Source: Streptomyces sp. NBS 14/10
GTDB taxonomy: Bacteria > Actinomycetota > Actinomycetes > Streptomycetales > Streptomycetaceae
DNA length: 64,000 bases
Direction of reading: 5' to 3'
Assembly (NCBI RefSeq): GCF_002224125.1
Contig: NZ_NCSM01000014.1
Span: 116,779 to 180,778, forward strand
Shown here one piece after another: positions 32,264-40,695 of this stretch; the stretch's first letter is position 1; each line of letters starts with the position of its first letter. The translations under genes were made by a program, and so were the position numbers. A model generated the notes under the pieces. That model saw only the letters and a list, made by a program, of their open reading frames with translations, had not been told where the DNA came from and ran no database searches.

Positions 32264-33700
32264 TCAGGGGCGGTCGATGCCCTCGTACCGGTCGAGGACG
32301 GACTGGTAGTGCTCGCCGGCCTCGACGGGAAGGTTGCCGACGCCTTCTGCGCTGGGGCGGTCGATGACGGCGGGCCACAGCCGGGTCCGCTGGCCGGCGG
32401 CGAAGTCGAGGACGATGTCGCGGATACGGGTGTCACGCTCGGCCTGCTCGGCGCTGCGGCCCGGCTGCTCCTGGCCGACCAGGGCGTACATCTCGGTGCC
32501 GTGCACGGCGGGCGCGCCCTCGGAGGGTCCGATCAGGAGGAGATGGGCGTTTCCGCCCGCGGCGGCGTGGGCCAGGGCGCCGCGGGCCGCGGACACGGCG
32601 AAGGCGTAGTCCGTCAGGTACGCGGCGCGGACCTCGGCCGGGGTGCGGCCGCCCTTGTTGTAGGCGTCGACGATCTTCTGGGCGCGGGAGCGGGGAATCC
32701 GCCACGCCGCGATTTCGTCGGTGATGGCCTCGCTGGTGTGCGGGTCGAACCGGTCGAGGTCGTTCGCCACCCACCAGCCCATCTCGTCACTGCCAGCGCT
32801 CAGCAGGATGTCGACGTCCCGGTGTGTGCCGGAGGCCAGGACGTCCATGGGGTGGGCGCGCAGCACCGCTCCGGGCTGTCCGGCGTCCAGGACGACGCCC
32901 ATGCTCGTGCCCAGCATCCCGCCGCGGATGCCGATGTCGGTCGGGGTGACCTTGTGTACGGCGGCCTCCAGCGTGGCCGTGTCGAGGTCGAGGAGCTTGT
33001 CCGGGTTGTCCGCGACACCGAGTTCGGTGACGAACCGGTGCGCGTGCTCCTCGGCCCACCAAGCCGGCTGGATACGCGAGGGGCCTCCGGAAAATCCGGC
33101 CACGCGCCGGTACAGGCCGTTGGCGGCCGGGGCCCCGAGCAGCCCGAAGGTGGAAAAGGCGCCAGCACTGTGACCGTAGACCGTGACGTTGCCGGGGTCG
33201 CCGCCGAAGTAGGCGATGTTCTGCTTGATCCAGCTCAGCGCGGCGATGACGTCCTGCAGACAGAGGTTGCTGGCCTCGGCGAGCGCGCCGCCGTACTGCG
33301 ACAGCGACAGCGCGCCCAGGGCGCCGAGCCGGTAGTTGATCGACACGCCCACGACGCGTCCCGTCGCGGCGAGGCCGGCGGCGTTCGAGGTGATCTGTGT
33401 GTTCGCGCCGTACTCGAATCCTCCGCCGTGGATGTACACGGTCACCGGCAGCGCCTCCCCGGCCGGCTGCTCGGGGGCCCACACGTTCAGGTTCAGGCAG
33501 TCCTCGCCCATCCCGCTGTCCGCTTCGAGCCAATCGCCGCTGTCGGGCTGGACGGAGACGACGCCCTTGCGGTCATAGGGGAGGTCCGGATCGAAGTCTG
33601 CGACCACGGGGCGGCGGTACCGCTCGGCGGTGGCGTACGGGATTCCCCACCAGGACCGCACCCCTGGTGCAGCCGGGGCCTTGGGGGCGGTGGCGGTCAT
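32264..33700 (-). CDS. Type-B carboxylesterase
   Basis: 478 aa. It has the oxyanion-hole motif HGGGFEYGA (91-99), the carboxylesterase-B signature EDCLNLNVWAP (66-76) and nucleophile Ser178 in VYGHSAGAFSTFG. There is no signal peptide, so it is probably cytoplasmic. It hydrolyses a carboxylic ester; the natural substrate is not evident. ATG 33700 follows GGAAGGACATGTC, and an upstream in-frame extension to 33910 has no family support. It is the first gene of a probable operon with the oxidoreductase. Confidence 0.9.
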   Translation of the reverse strand: MTATAPKAPAAPGVRSWWGIPYATAERYRRPVVADFDPDLPYDRKGVVSVQPDSGDWLEADSGMGEDCLNLNVWAPEQPAGEALPVTVYIHGGGFEYGANTQITSNAAGLAATGRVVGVSINYRLGALGALSLSQYGGALAEASNLCLQDVIAALSWIKQNIAYFGGDPGNVTVYGHSAGAFSTFGLLGAPAANGLYRRVAGFSGGPSRIQPAWWAEEHAHRFVTELGVADNPDKLLDLDTATLEAAVHKVTPTDIGIRGGMLGTSMGVVLDAGQPGAVLRAHPMDVLASGTHRDVDILLSAGSDEMGWWVANDLDRFDPHTSEAITDEIAAWRIPRSRAQKIVDAYNKGGRTPAEVRAAYLTDYAFAVSAARGALAHAAAGGNAHLLLIGPSEGAPAVHGTEMYALVGQEQPGRSAEQAERDTRIRDIVLDFAAGQRTRLWPAVIDRPSAEGVGNLPVEAGEHYQSVLDRYEGIDRP

Positions 33701-33772
33701 GACATGTCCTTCCGGCGCGGTTCGGTGTTCTCCATCGTTTCCTGGGATCCGACAGATCGCCCGGCGGCCAGC

Positions 33773-33797
33773 GGTCACCCGGTGGTCACCAGGTGAC
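33773..33797 (-). promoter_or_regulatory. GTCACC repeat/palindrome upstream of the esterase
   Basis: GTCACCAGGTGAC (33785-33797) is a perfect 13-bp palindrome. A GGTCACC half-site recurs 11 bp to its left (33773-33779 and 33784-33790). It lies 85-97 bp upstream of the esterase start, a reasonable place for an activator or repressor site such as that of the nearby AraC protein. No gene is seen between 33701 and 33986. Confidence 0.4.
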
Positions 33798-33986
33798 ACT
33801 TCTCTTCCCTTGCTCTTCTCGTAGCTCAGGCCGCCGCCGGCAGGCTGAGGTCCTGCCGTCAGCGGACCCTGAGGAGGAAAGCCCTCCGAGCGGGCACAGC
33901 ACGGTGCCACTGGTGAAGGGGTCGTGCAGCTGTTGCCGCTGCCGAGGTTGATCAGCAGCGGAGCGGCGAGCGGTATGGAGGCCGGC

Positions 33987-34173
33987 TCAGGCGGCTTGAC
34001 CGAGGTCGGCGGCAGTCGGGGCCTGCTCGCGGAGCTGGGTGAAGTCGACGTTCAGCTTCGGGTCGTACGCCTTGGGCTGGATGCCGAGCTCGTGCGTGGA
34101 ATACTCGCCGAACCGGTTGATGTGCTCGGTCAGGTACGGCGAGATGCGGGCCAGCTCCTCCGGGCCCTGACCT
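33987..34173 (-). pseudogene. Tn3-family transposase, C-terminal remnant
   Basis: The minus strand encodes ELARISPYLTEHINRFGEYSTHELGIQPKAYDPKLNVDFTQLREQ and a stop at 33987. This looks like the extreme C-terminus of an actinobacterial Tn3-family TnpA (recalled pattern: SPYLTEHIxRFGxYxTHELGI). Nothing upstream on the same strand continues the protein, and terminal inverted repeats were not found. It is a scar of a transposon at the edge of the TetR cassette. Confidence 0.65.
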
Positions 34174-34187
34174 CCTCCTCCGGGCGC

Positions 34188-34234
34188 TTGCCGTTGAAAA
34201 CCGATCGGTGTACGTTTGGGAAACCGAACGGTTT
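34188..34234 (+). promoter_or_regulatory. Promoter with two AAACCGATCGGTTT-type operators (NmrA-like gene)
   Basis: -35 TTGCCG (34188-34193), a 17-bp spacer and -10 TACGTT (34211-34216). Operator 1, AAACCGATCGGTGT (34198-34211), fills the spacer and its last T is the first base of the -10. Operator 2, AAACCGAACGGTTT (34221-34234), covers the likely start of transcription. Start-to-start spacing is 23 bp. Confidence 0.8.
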
Positions 34235-34295
34235 TCCCGGGAGTTTCGCATACTGCTACTGATGGCTGCGTGCTCAACCTCTGGAGTCGAAAGCC

Positions 34296-35390
34296 ATGTC
34301 TTCTCACGCCACCTCCACTATCTTTGTCATCGGCGGCACAGGGGCTCAAGGGATGCGCATCGTCCGCGCTCTTGTCGCCGACAAGAAGTACTCTGTCCGA
34401 GTCCTCACCCGCGATTCCGCCTCCCCTCGAGCCCAGGCCCTCCTCGCGCTCGGCAATGTCTCCATCCTCGAAGGGTCATTCGCCGACGAAGACGTGCCCC
34501 GGGAGGGATTTAGCAGCTGTGACGGGGCATTCATCAACATCGACGGGTTCAACACCGGCGAGAAGGCCGAGACCTACTGGGCCATACGCAGTTACGAGAT
34601 AGCGATTGAATAAGGAATCAAGTTCTTCGTCTACGGGAATCTGGACTACGTCCTCAAGAAGTCCGGCTACGACTCCAGGTTCCGCACCGGCCACTATGAC
34701 GGCAAAGGCCGCATGGCTGAATGGGTACTGTTCCAAAACGAAAAGAACAGGGACAGGATGGGAGCGGCGGTCTTCACTTCAGGTCCCTACATGGACATGG
34801 TGATCTCACCGCTCACGCCCATGACACCCTCCGTCGAGGACGGTGTCGTCACGTGGCGAGTCCCACTCGGTAAGGGAGCCGTTCCCCACGTGGATCTCGA
34901 AGATTGCGGATTCTACGTTCGCTGGCTCTTCGACCATCCAGAGCGGGCGAGTGGCATGGACCTCGAAGTCGCTATCGAGCACGTGGCCTATGCCGATATG
35001 GCTGCGGCATTCGAGAAGGTCACCGGGCATCGGGCACAGTACATCGACACTGATCTGAACACATATTGGAGCGGTCCGCTGAAGGAGGTTGCCGATCTCC
35101 CTGCCGGATATAACGCCGATCCCAACGACAAGGCCACCATGAGCTTCAGGGACAATTTCACGGGATTCTGGAATGTGTGGAAGCATGGAATCGTCACCAG
35201 GGATTACGCTCTGCTCGACGAAATTCACCCCAACAGGATCCGAAGTGCTGAGGAGTGGTTCCGCCGAGAAGGCCAGGCGGGACGAGACCTCGGTAAGGGA
35301 AGTCTCTGGGAGAGGGTACAGCCGGAGAACTGGAGCATCGACTCTGCGGTGCTCAAGAGCAGTGCGGATATGAGGAAGGGCAAGTTGTAA
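34296..35390 (+). pseudogene. NmrA-like NAD(P)-binding protein with an in-frame stop
   Basis: One open frame of 364 codons is broken only by TAA at 34611-34613 (after ...SYEIAIE, before GIKFFVYGNLDYV). The N-terminal part has the nucleotide-binding motif IFVIGGTGAQGMRIVRALV; the C-terminal part (DLEVAIEHVAYADMAAAFEKVTGH, GFWNVWKHG, RDYALLDEIHPNRIRSAEEWFRRE) looks like fungal NmrA-like proteins. GC content is clearly lower than in neighbouring genes. Both parts could still be made as fragments (an ATG exists at 34713), but loss of function is likelier, or a base-call error. The promoter carries two operators of the local TetR regulon. Confidence 0.8.
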
Positions 35391-35902
35391 ACGGGTGAGC
35401 GGCAATACGGCCGTGCGTGCTGTCGGAGTGGGCCGTCGGCGGGGTGACCGAGACGCGACAGGGCGGCGTCGGTGCCCCGGTTCGCCGTATCCCCGCGCCC
35501 CGCGGCAGCGCGGCCGGGGCCTTCGAATGACTACCGCTCGCGGCGTCGAGGTGCAGTCGGCGGATGACCGGCGGCTGGCAGCCCCCGGCGAAGTGCTCCG
35601 TAGCCTCCTGGTCCGGCGGCGACAGGGCTGACGGCGGGCGGGCCTGCTCGCTGGGGTGCGAGTCGGCGTCTTGGATTTGAACGTGGAAACCGATCGGTTT
35701 ACGATGAGATTGAAACCGACCGGTTTTCCGTGTTGACGGTGGTCTGAGCGTGATCTGGGAGCCGTCGCCGACGGCGGACGGTCAGGAGTGCATTGTCCTC
35801 AGGCGACCGTGTGCGCCGGGGGTTTCTGAGGGTCGCCGGCCTGCAATGGCGCTGTCCGGTCTCCTCCTGATGCGGCTGTGCTGTCGAGACCGGAGTCAAG
35901 TC
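35391..35902. other. Intergenic region before the DUF3533 gene
   Basis: 512 bp. The first 280 bp are GC-rich and have open frames but no recognisable product or ribosome binding site. The rest is the control region and a roughly 190-nt 5' leader of the DUF3533 gene, including the promoter listed separately. Confidence 0.5.
35677..35726 (+). promoter_or_regulatory. Promoter with two AAACCGATCGGTTT-type operators (DUF3533 gene)
   Basis: -35 TTGAAC (35677-35682), 17-bp spacer, -10 TACGAT (35700-35705). Operator 1, AAACCGATCGGTTT (35687-35700), ends on the first base of the -10. Operator 2, AAACCGACCGGTTT (35713-35726), lies over the start of transcription, 26 bp on. Both are perfect 14-bp palindromes. 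Confidence 0.85.
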
Positions 35903-37195
35903 ATGACTGGGATTCACCCCTTCCGTGTATTGCGCGCCAAACCCCTGTGGATCGCCAATGGCGTCATCACGGGCGTTCTCGCCCTGCTGTTCACCGTGTT
36001 CTACGTCGGTGCCAACATCGATCCGGTCGATCACCTGAAGAACCTGCCCGTCGGCCTGGTCAACACCGACAAGGGGGCCGCCGTGGGCGGCAAGAAGGTC
36101 AACCTGGGGGCGCAGATCACCGAGTCGATCAAGAAGTCCGCTGCGAGCGGGGGCAAGATCGACTGGAAGACGATGGACGAGAAGAAGGTGAAGGAGGAGC
36201 TGGGCGAGGGCAAGCTGTACGGCGCGCTCGTCGTCCCCGCCGACTTCACGGCCTCCGCCACCACGCTGACCGGCACCGCGACCACCGGGACCCCGGCTCG
36301 CCCGACCCTGACGGTGCTGACCAACCAGTCCGCCGGCAGCCTGGGCTCCAGCCTGGCCCGGTCGGCGACGACGCAGGCGGCCGAGAGCGCCTCGCTCCAG
36401 GTGGGCAAGGAACTGACCGCACGGGCCGGGCAGGCGAAGCTGCCCGCCGCGGCGCGCGTCATGCTGGCCGATCCGGCCGCCGTCACGGTCAAGGACGGCC
36501 ATCCTCTCGCCTCGCACAGCGGCCTGGGGCTGACGGCGTTCTACTACGCGCTCGTCCTGGTGGTCTGCGGCATGCTCTCCGCCAACGTCATCAGTGGGCA
36601 GGTGGACCACGCTCTCGGCTACACCCACAACGACATGGGCCCGCTGCGCCGACACCGCCCGCTGATCTGGGCGACCCGGGTGCAGACGCTCGCCGTCGGC
36701 AGCACCCTCATGGTCGGCCTGTCCCTGCTGATGGGCACCCTGGTCACCGTGGGTGCGGTCGGCATCATGGGCATGGCTGCCTCCCACCTGCCGCTGCTGT
36801 GGCTGTACTCGGTGTGTGTCATCGCGGTCTCCGGGATTGGTGCGCTCACTCTCCTGGCCGTCTTCGGCACGCCCGGCATGCTGGTGGTCACGCTGGTCTT
36901 CATCGGTATGGCGGTGCCGACGGCCGGCGCCACCACGCCCATCGAGGCGCTGCCCGGCTTCTACCGCTTCCTGGCGGAGTTCGAGCCGCTGCGGCAGATC
37001 ACCGGCGGCGTCCGCTCGATCCTCTACTACGACGCCCAGGCCGACGCCGGTCTGACCCGGGGCTGGGTGATGATGGCCGCCGGCCTCATGGCGGCCGCGC
37101 TGTTCGGCTTCGGCGTGACGGGCTGGTACGACCGCAGGGGGCTGCACCGTATCCCCGCCCAGGCGAACCCCGAGAAGACCGCCGCCCTGGCGTAG
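35903..37195 (+). CDS. YhgE/Pip-like DUF3533 (ABC-2-type) membrane protein
   Basis: 430 aa. TM1 (about 17-39), then a roughly 170-aa extracytoplasmic domain (NIDPVDHLKNLPVGLVNTDKGAAVGGKKVNLG ... LYGALVVPADFTASATTLTG), then about five TM helices between 210 and 410 (GLTAFYYALVLVVCGMLSANVI ...). This is the layout of YhgE/Pip and SNG1-like proteins, linked to phage infection, type VII secretion or export of toxic compounds; I cannot choose between these. Start ATG 35903 with CGGAG upstream matches the family N-terminus; a longer frame from 35750 is less likely. It is under the local TetR operator pair. Confidence 0.85.
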   Translation: MTGIHPFRVLRAKPLWIANGVITGVLALLFTVFYVGANIDPVDHLKNLPVGLVNTDKGAAVGGKKVNLGAQITESIKKSAASGGKIDWKTMDEKKVKEELGEGKLYGALVVPADFTASATTLTGTATTGTPARPTLTVLTNQSAGSLGSSLARSATTQAAESASLQVGKELTARAGQAKLPAAARVMLADPAAVTVKDGHPLASHSGLGLTAFYYALVLVVCGMLSANVISGQVDHALGYTHNDMGPLRRHRPLIWATRVQTLAVGSTLMVGLSLLMGTLVTVGAVGIMGMAASHLPLLWLYSVCVIAVSGIGALTLLAVFGTPGMLVVTLVFIGMAVPTAGATTPIEALPGFYRFLAEFEPLRQITGGVRSILYYDAQADAGLTRGWVMMAAGLMAAALFGFGVTGWYDRRGLHRIPAQANPEKTAALA

Positions 37196-37246
37196 CGGAT
37201 CCGCGCCGTCGCGCTGGCAGCACCGCTGTCCCGGCCGACCGGCCGG

Positions 37247-37265
37247 AAACCGATCGGTTTATATT
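37247..37265 (+). promoter_or_regulatory. TetR autoregulatory promoter with one AAACCGATCGGTTT
   Basis: The perfect palindrome at 37247-37260 ends on the first T of a -10 element TATATT (37260-37265), the same geometry as in the other three promoters. The -35 region is poor. No clear second operator is present; CCCGAATCGGG at 37269-37279 may be a degenerate one. Confidence 0.75.
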
Positions 37266-37292
37266 TTTCCCGAATCGGGTTAACCTCGCAGT

Positions 37293-37862
37293 ATGAGCAC
37301 CGAAGTGAAGGCAAGTCCCCGAGAGCGGCTTCTTACGGCGGCGGCCACGCTCACCTACCGAGACGGCGTCGGCATCGGCATCGAGGCGCTGTGCAAGGCG
37401 GCGGGGGTGTCGAAGCGCTCCATGTACCAGCTGTTCGAGAGCAAGGATGAACTGCTGGCGGCAAGCCTGGAGCAACGCGCTTCCACCTTCGTGACGACAC
37501 TCCTGCCCGCAGCGGACGATGGCCGTACACCCCGCGAGCGGATCCTGTATGTCTTCGAGCAGGTGGAATCGCAGGCTGGTGCGCCCGAGTTCCGGGGCTG
37601 TCGGTATCTGGCTGTCCAGATCGAGCTCAAGGATCAGAGTCACCCCGCGAGCCAGGTGGCCCACCGGATCAAGGGAAACCTGACGGCCTTCTTCCGGGCC
37701 GAGGCCGAACAGGGCGGTGCGAGCGATCCCGACCTGCTGGCCCGACAGCTCAGCCTGGTCTTCGACGGCGCCAGCGCCCGCGCGGGGATCGGGGCCGACA
37801 ACCTCACCGGGCTCATCGCCCCCACGGTGGCCACCCTGCTCGATGCGGCAGGGGTGCGCTGA
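37293..37862 (+). CDS. TetR-family regulator of the local operator regulon
   Basis: 189 aa. The helix-turn-helix is RERLLTAAATLTYRDGVGIGIEALCKAAGVSKRSMYQLFESKDELLAASLE (about 10-60); the C-terminal half includes APEFRGCRYLAVQIELKDQSHPASQVA, typical of AcrR-type regulators beside SDR or NmrA genes. Its own promoter and four neighbouring genes carry the palindrome AAACCGATCGGTTT or a close variant, so it is the obvious candidate to bind it as a repressor. The inducer is unknown; the Cys in the ligand domain and the redox enzymes around it would fit a reactive electrophile or quinone. Confidence 0.92.
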   Translation: MSTEVKASPRERLLTAAATLTYRDGVGIGIEALCKAAGVSKRSMYQLFESKDELLAASLEQRASTFVTTLLPAADDGRTPRERILYVFEQVESQAGAPEFRGCRYLAVQIELKDQSHPASQVAHRIKGNLTAFFRAEAEQGGASDPDLLARQLSLVFDGASARAGIGADNLTGLIAPTVATLLDAAGVR

Positions 37863-38037
37863 CGCATCACCTTTTCGAGCGGGCTCGGCGACCGATGCGC
37901 TCTCGGGGCTGACGCCCGCCTCCGGCGGCCGGAGCTGCCTGCATCTGCGTCAGCCGCGCGGATGGCACTCTCGCGTCTCTCCTGCGCGCCGATCGGGGCC
38001 ATGCTGCCCGCTTCCGGTCGGACGGCGCTCCCTGCAC

Positions 38038-38086
38038 TTGCACCTAGAAACCGATCGGTTTACCGTTGTTGGAAACCGATCGGTTT
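38038..38086 (+). promoter_or_regulatory. Promoter with two AAACCGATCGGTTT operators (SDR gene)
   Basis: -35 TTGCAC (38038-38043), 17-bp spacer, -10 TACCGT (38061-38066). Operator 1 (38048-38061) and operator 2 (38073-38086) are both perfect AAACCGATCGGTTT, 25 bp apart. Operator 1 again ends on the first base of the -10. Confidence 0.88.
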
Positions 38087-38110
38087 CTCAGTGAGGCTCA
38101 GGAGTCCATG

Positions 38111-38926
38111 ATGAGTACGCATCGGCCGGTGGCACTCGTGACGGGTGCGTCATCCGGCATCGGGAAGGCAGCCGCGTTCGCGCTGGTCGAAGCGGGGTTC
38201 GACGTGGTTGGCACAAGCCGCGACACCTCCCGCGTCACCCCGCCCCGCGGCGTGACCTTCCTCGACCTCGACGTGGCCGGTGACGCGTCTGCCACCGCCG
38301 TGGTCCAGCAGGTGATCGACCGCTTCGGGCGGATCGATGTCCTGGTCAACAACGCCGGCGTGGGCTTGATGGGTGCGGCCGAGGAGAACTCGGTCGCGCA
38401 GGCCCAGGCCGTCTTCAACGTCAACGTCTTCGGCGTGATGCGCATGGTGCAGGCGGTCCTGCCGCACATGCGCGCCCGTGGACGCGGACGCATCATCAAC
38501 CTCTCCTCCGTGGTCGGATTCCTCCCGTCGCCGTACATGGCCGTCTACGCCGCGTCCAAGCATGCGATCGAGGGGTACTCCCAGTCCCTGGACCATGAGA
38601 TCCGCGATTTCGGCGTCCGGGCGCTTCTCGTCGAACCCGCTTACACCAGTACCGGTTTCGAGGCCAACAGTCCGCGGCCCGACATGCCCCTGCAGGTCTA
38701 CGCCGCCCAGCGGCGCGCCTTCGACCGCATGATGGAAACAGCGATCAAGGACGGCGACGACCCCGCCGTCGTCGCCAAGGTGATCGTCACGGCGGCGACC
38801 GCCCCGAAGCCGAAGCTGCGCTACACCGCCGGTCCCCTGGCCGGACGCGCGAGCGCACTGCGCCGCCTCGCTCCTGCCGGGGTCTTCGACAAGCGGATCC
38901 GCAAGCTCAACCGGCTGGCCGGCTGA
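38111..38926 (+). CDS. Short-chain dehydrogenase/reductase
   Basis: 271 aa, classical SDR. TGASSGIG (11-18) binds the cofactor, NNAG lies at 80-83, and the catalytic residues are Ser132 or Ser133, Tyr146 and Lys150 (YAASK). The basic residues after the second strand (GTSRDTSR) suggest NADP(H). The substrate is unknown. ATG 38111 fits the GGAG spacing better than the ATG 3 bases upstream. Its promoter has the best operator pair of the local TetR regulon. Confidence 0.92.
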   Translation: MSTHRPVALVTGASSGIGKAAAFALVEAGFDVVGTSRDTSRVTPPRGVTFLDLDVAGDASATAVVQQVIDRFGRIDVLVNNAGVGLMGAAEENSVAQAQAVFNVNVFGVMRMVQAVLPHMRARGRGRIINLSSVVGFLPSPYMAVYAASKHAIEGYSQSLDHEIRDFGVRALLVEPAYTSTGFEANSPRPDMPLQVYAAQRRAFDRMMETAIKDGDDPAVVAKVIVTAATAPKPKLRYTAGPLAGRASALRRLAPAGVFDKRIRKLNRLAG

Positions 38927-38975
38927 CGCCTGCGGCCGGCTGCCGTAGGGCAAGCACACGCCCGTGATGGCCATG

Positions 38976-38989
38976 AAACTGATCGGTTT
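38976..38989 (+). promoter_or_regulatory. Single operator-like site AAACTGATCGGTTT
   Basis: One mismatch from the regulon palindrome, 19 bp before the start of the second SDR gene. No -10 element lines up with it, so the gene may be read through from the first SDR and the site may act as a roadblock or be a relic. Confidence 0.6.
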
Positions 38990-39008
38990 CCCGCTCTTGG
39001 GGGTAGTC

Positions 39009-39524
39009 GTGACAGCAATCGAAGGTGCCACCGTCCTCGTCACCGGAGGCGGCCGGGGTATCGGCAAGATGCTGGTCGAGGAGCTCTACGGGCGCGGCGC
39101 CGGCAAGGTCTACGCCACGGCCCGCGACCCGCGCACGGTGACGCACCCCGACGCCGTTCCGCTGGCTCTTGAGGTCACCGACCCCGCGTCCGTGACGGCC
39201 GCCGCCGAGCAGGCCCAGGACGTCACCATCCTGATCAACAGCGCCGGCGCCTCCAAGGCCGCCCTGTGGTCGCAGACCAACTCTCTGCGGCTGGAGCTGC
39301 GGCCGCGCGGCATCGCGGTGACCGGGCTCCACGTGGCCTACGTGGACACCGACATGACGTCGGGCCTCGACGCACCCAAGGCCGATCCCCGCGATGTCGC
39401 CGTGGCCGCCCTCGACGGCATCCAGGCGGGGGCCCACGAGGTGCTGGCCGACGACACCACCCGCTGGGTCAAGTCGCAGCTGTCCGCCGATCTGGAAGCC
39501 CTCTACCCGCGGCTGAACAACTAG
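39009..39524 (+). pseudogene. SDR with an internal in-frame deletion
   Basis: 171 codons from GTG 39009 (GGGGG upstream). The cofactor motif TGGGRGIGK (12-20) and the C-terminal half (NSLRLELRPRGIAVTGLHVAYVDTDM) are intact, but ILINSAGAS at about 80 is joined directly to SKAALWSQTNS. About 60 residues are missing, including the catalytic Ser and the Tyr of YxxxK. The join lies at the similar sequences AGAS and (YAA)SK, so a short-homology deletion is likely. The protein could still bind a cofactor but should not be an active reductase. Confidence 0.8.
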
Positions 39525-39554
39525 GACGCACTCACCGATTTCAAGGAAATTCTC

Positions 39555-40589
39555 GTGGAAAGTTCGCTCACCCACCGCTTCGTCGAAGTGAACGGAGTCA
39601 GACTGCACATCGCCGAGCAGGGGCAGGGGCCGCTGGTCCTGCTGCTGCACGGCTGGCCGGAGAGCTGGTACTCCTGGCGTCACCAGTTCGGGGCGCTGGC
39701 AGCGGCCGGGTACCGGGTCGTCGCCCCGGACCAGCGCGGCTACGCCCGCAGCGAGCAGCCGCCGGACGTCACCTCGTACACCCTGCTCCACCTCGTCGGC
39801 GACGTGATCGCCCTGATCGAGGAACTCGGCGAGGAGCAGGCGATCGTCGTGGGCCACGACTGGGGCGCACCCGTCGCCTGGACCGCGGCGATGCTGCGCC
39901 CCGACAAGGTCCGCGCGGTGGCCGGGCTCAGCATTCCGCCGATCCTGCCCGGCGGGATGGTCCCGCCCTCGATCACCCGCACCCAGTACGGCGATGGCTT
40001 CTATCAGGTCTACTTCCAGCAGCCGGGAGTAGCCGACGCCGAATTCGCCAAGGACATCCCGGAATCCTTCCGCCGCCTCCTGGTCGGTGCCTCGGGCGAC
40101 AACCCGCTCGGCAGGGAGCCCCGCCCGTTGGTCGTACCTGAGGGTCTGGGCTTCCTGGACACCATGCCGGAGTCGCCCGACCTCCCGGCCTGGCTGACGG
40201 AGGACGACATCCAGGCGTATGCCGAGGACTTCGCCCTCCACGGCGAGCGGGCCTTCACCGGAGCGTTCAACTGGTACCGGAACATCGAGCGGAACAACGA
40301 ACTGCTCGCCGTATTCCAGGGGCGCGGGATCGACGTCCCTGCGCTGTATGTGGTGGGAGACCGCGACATGGTCACCTCGTTGCGCAGCCCGGACGGGGGC
40401 AGCTCGCTGAGCGAATTGCTCCGGGGTGAGGGCGGGTCGGGCAACCCGCTGAGCGCTGTCGCGCCTCAACTGCACGACGTGGTGGTGCTTCCGGGCTGCG
40501 GGCATTGGACGCAGCAGGAGCGCCCCGCGGAGACCAACGCCGCGCTCCTGGACTTCCTCGCCCACATCGACGGCGCTTCGCCCCGATGA
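39555..40589 (+). CDS. Alpha/beta-hydrolase, epoxide hydrolase type
   Basis: 344 aa. HGWPESWYSWRHQ (32-44) is the HGXP oxyanion motif; Asp102 in VVGHDWGAPVAW is the nucleophile, which marks epoxide hydrolases and dehalogenases rather than esterases (Ser). The catalytic His is in PGCGHWTQQERP near the C-terminus. It probably opens epoxides to diols. GTG 39555 follows AAGGAAA, 30 bp after the SDR remnant, so it may be the last gene of that transcript. It also neighbours an NmrA-type NAD(P) protein. Confidence 0.88.
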   Translation: MESSLTHRFVEVNGVRLHIAEQGQGPLVLLLHGWPESWYSWRHQFGALAAAGYRVVAPDQRGYARSEQPPDVTSYTLLHLVGDVIALIEELGEEQAIVVGHDWGAPVAWTAAMLRPDKVRAVAGLSIPPILPGGMVPPSITRTQYGDGFYQVYFQQPGVADAEFAKDIPESFRRLLVGASGDNPLGREPRPLVVPEGLGFLDTMPESPDLPAWLTEDDIQAYAEDFALHGERAFTGAFNWYRNIERNNELLAVFQGRGIDVPALYVVGDRDMVTSLRSPDGGSSLSELLRGEGGSGNPLSAVAPQLHDVVVLPGCGHWTQQERPAETNAALLDFLAHIDGASPR

Positions 40590-40695
40590 CGCGGGCGTAG
40601 ACGCCCCAGGCGACCGAAGCGGCCCAAGGCGATCGCAGGTCACATCCCGTGGCTTCCCTACGGCTGACCCACCCAACCAGACAGAGGAATGATCG

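Noticed and set aside
35395..35631. 78-codon plus-strand open frame after the NmrA-like gene
   Set aside because: It is Arg-rich, has no ribosome binding site and no recognisable domain, and its frame openness is expected in GC-rich DNA.
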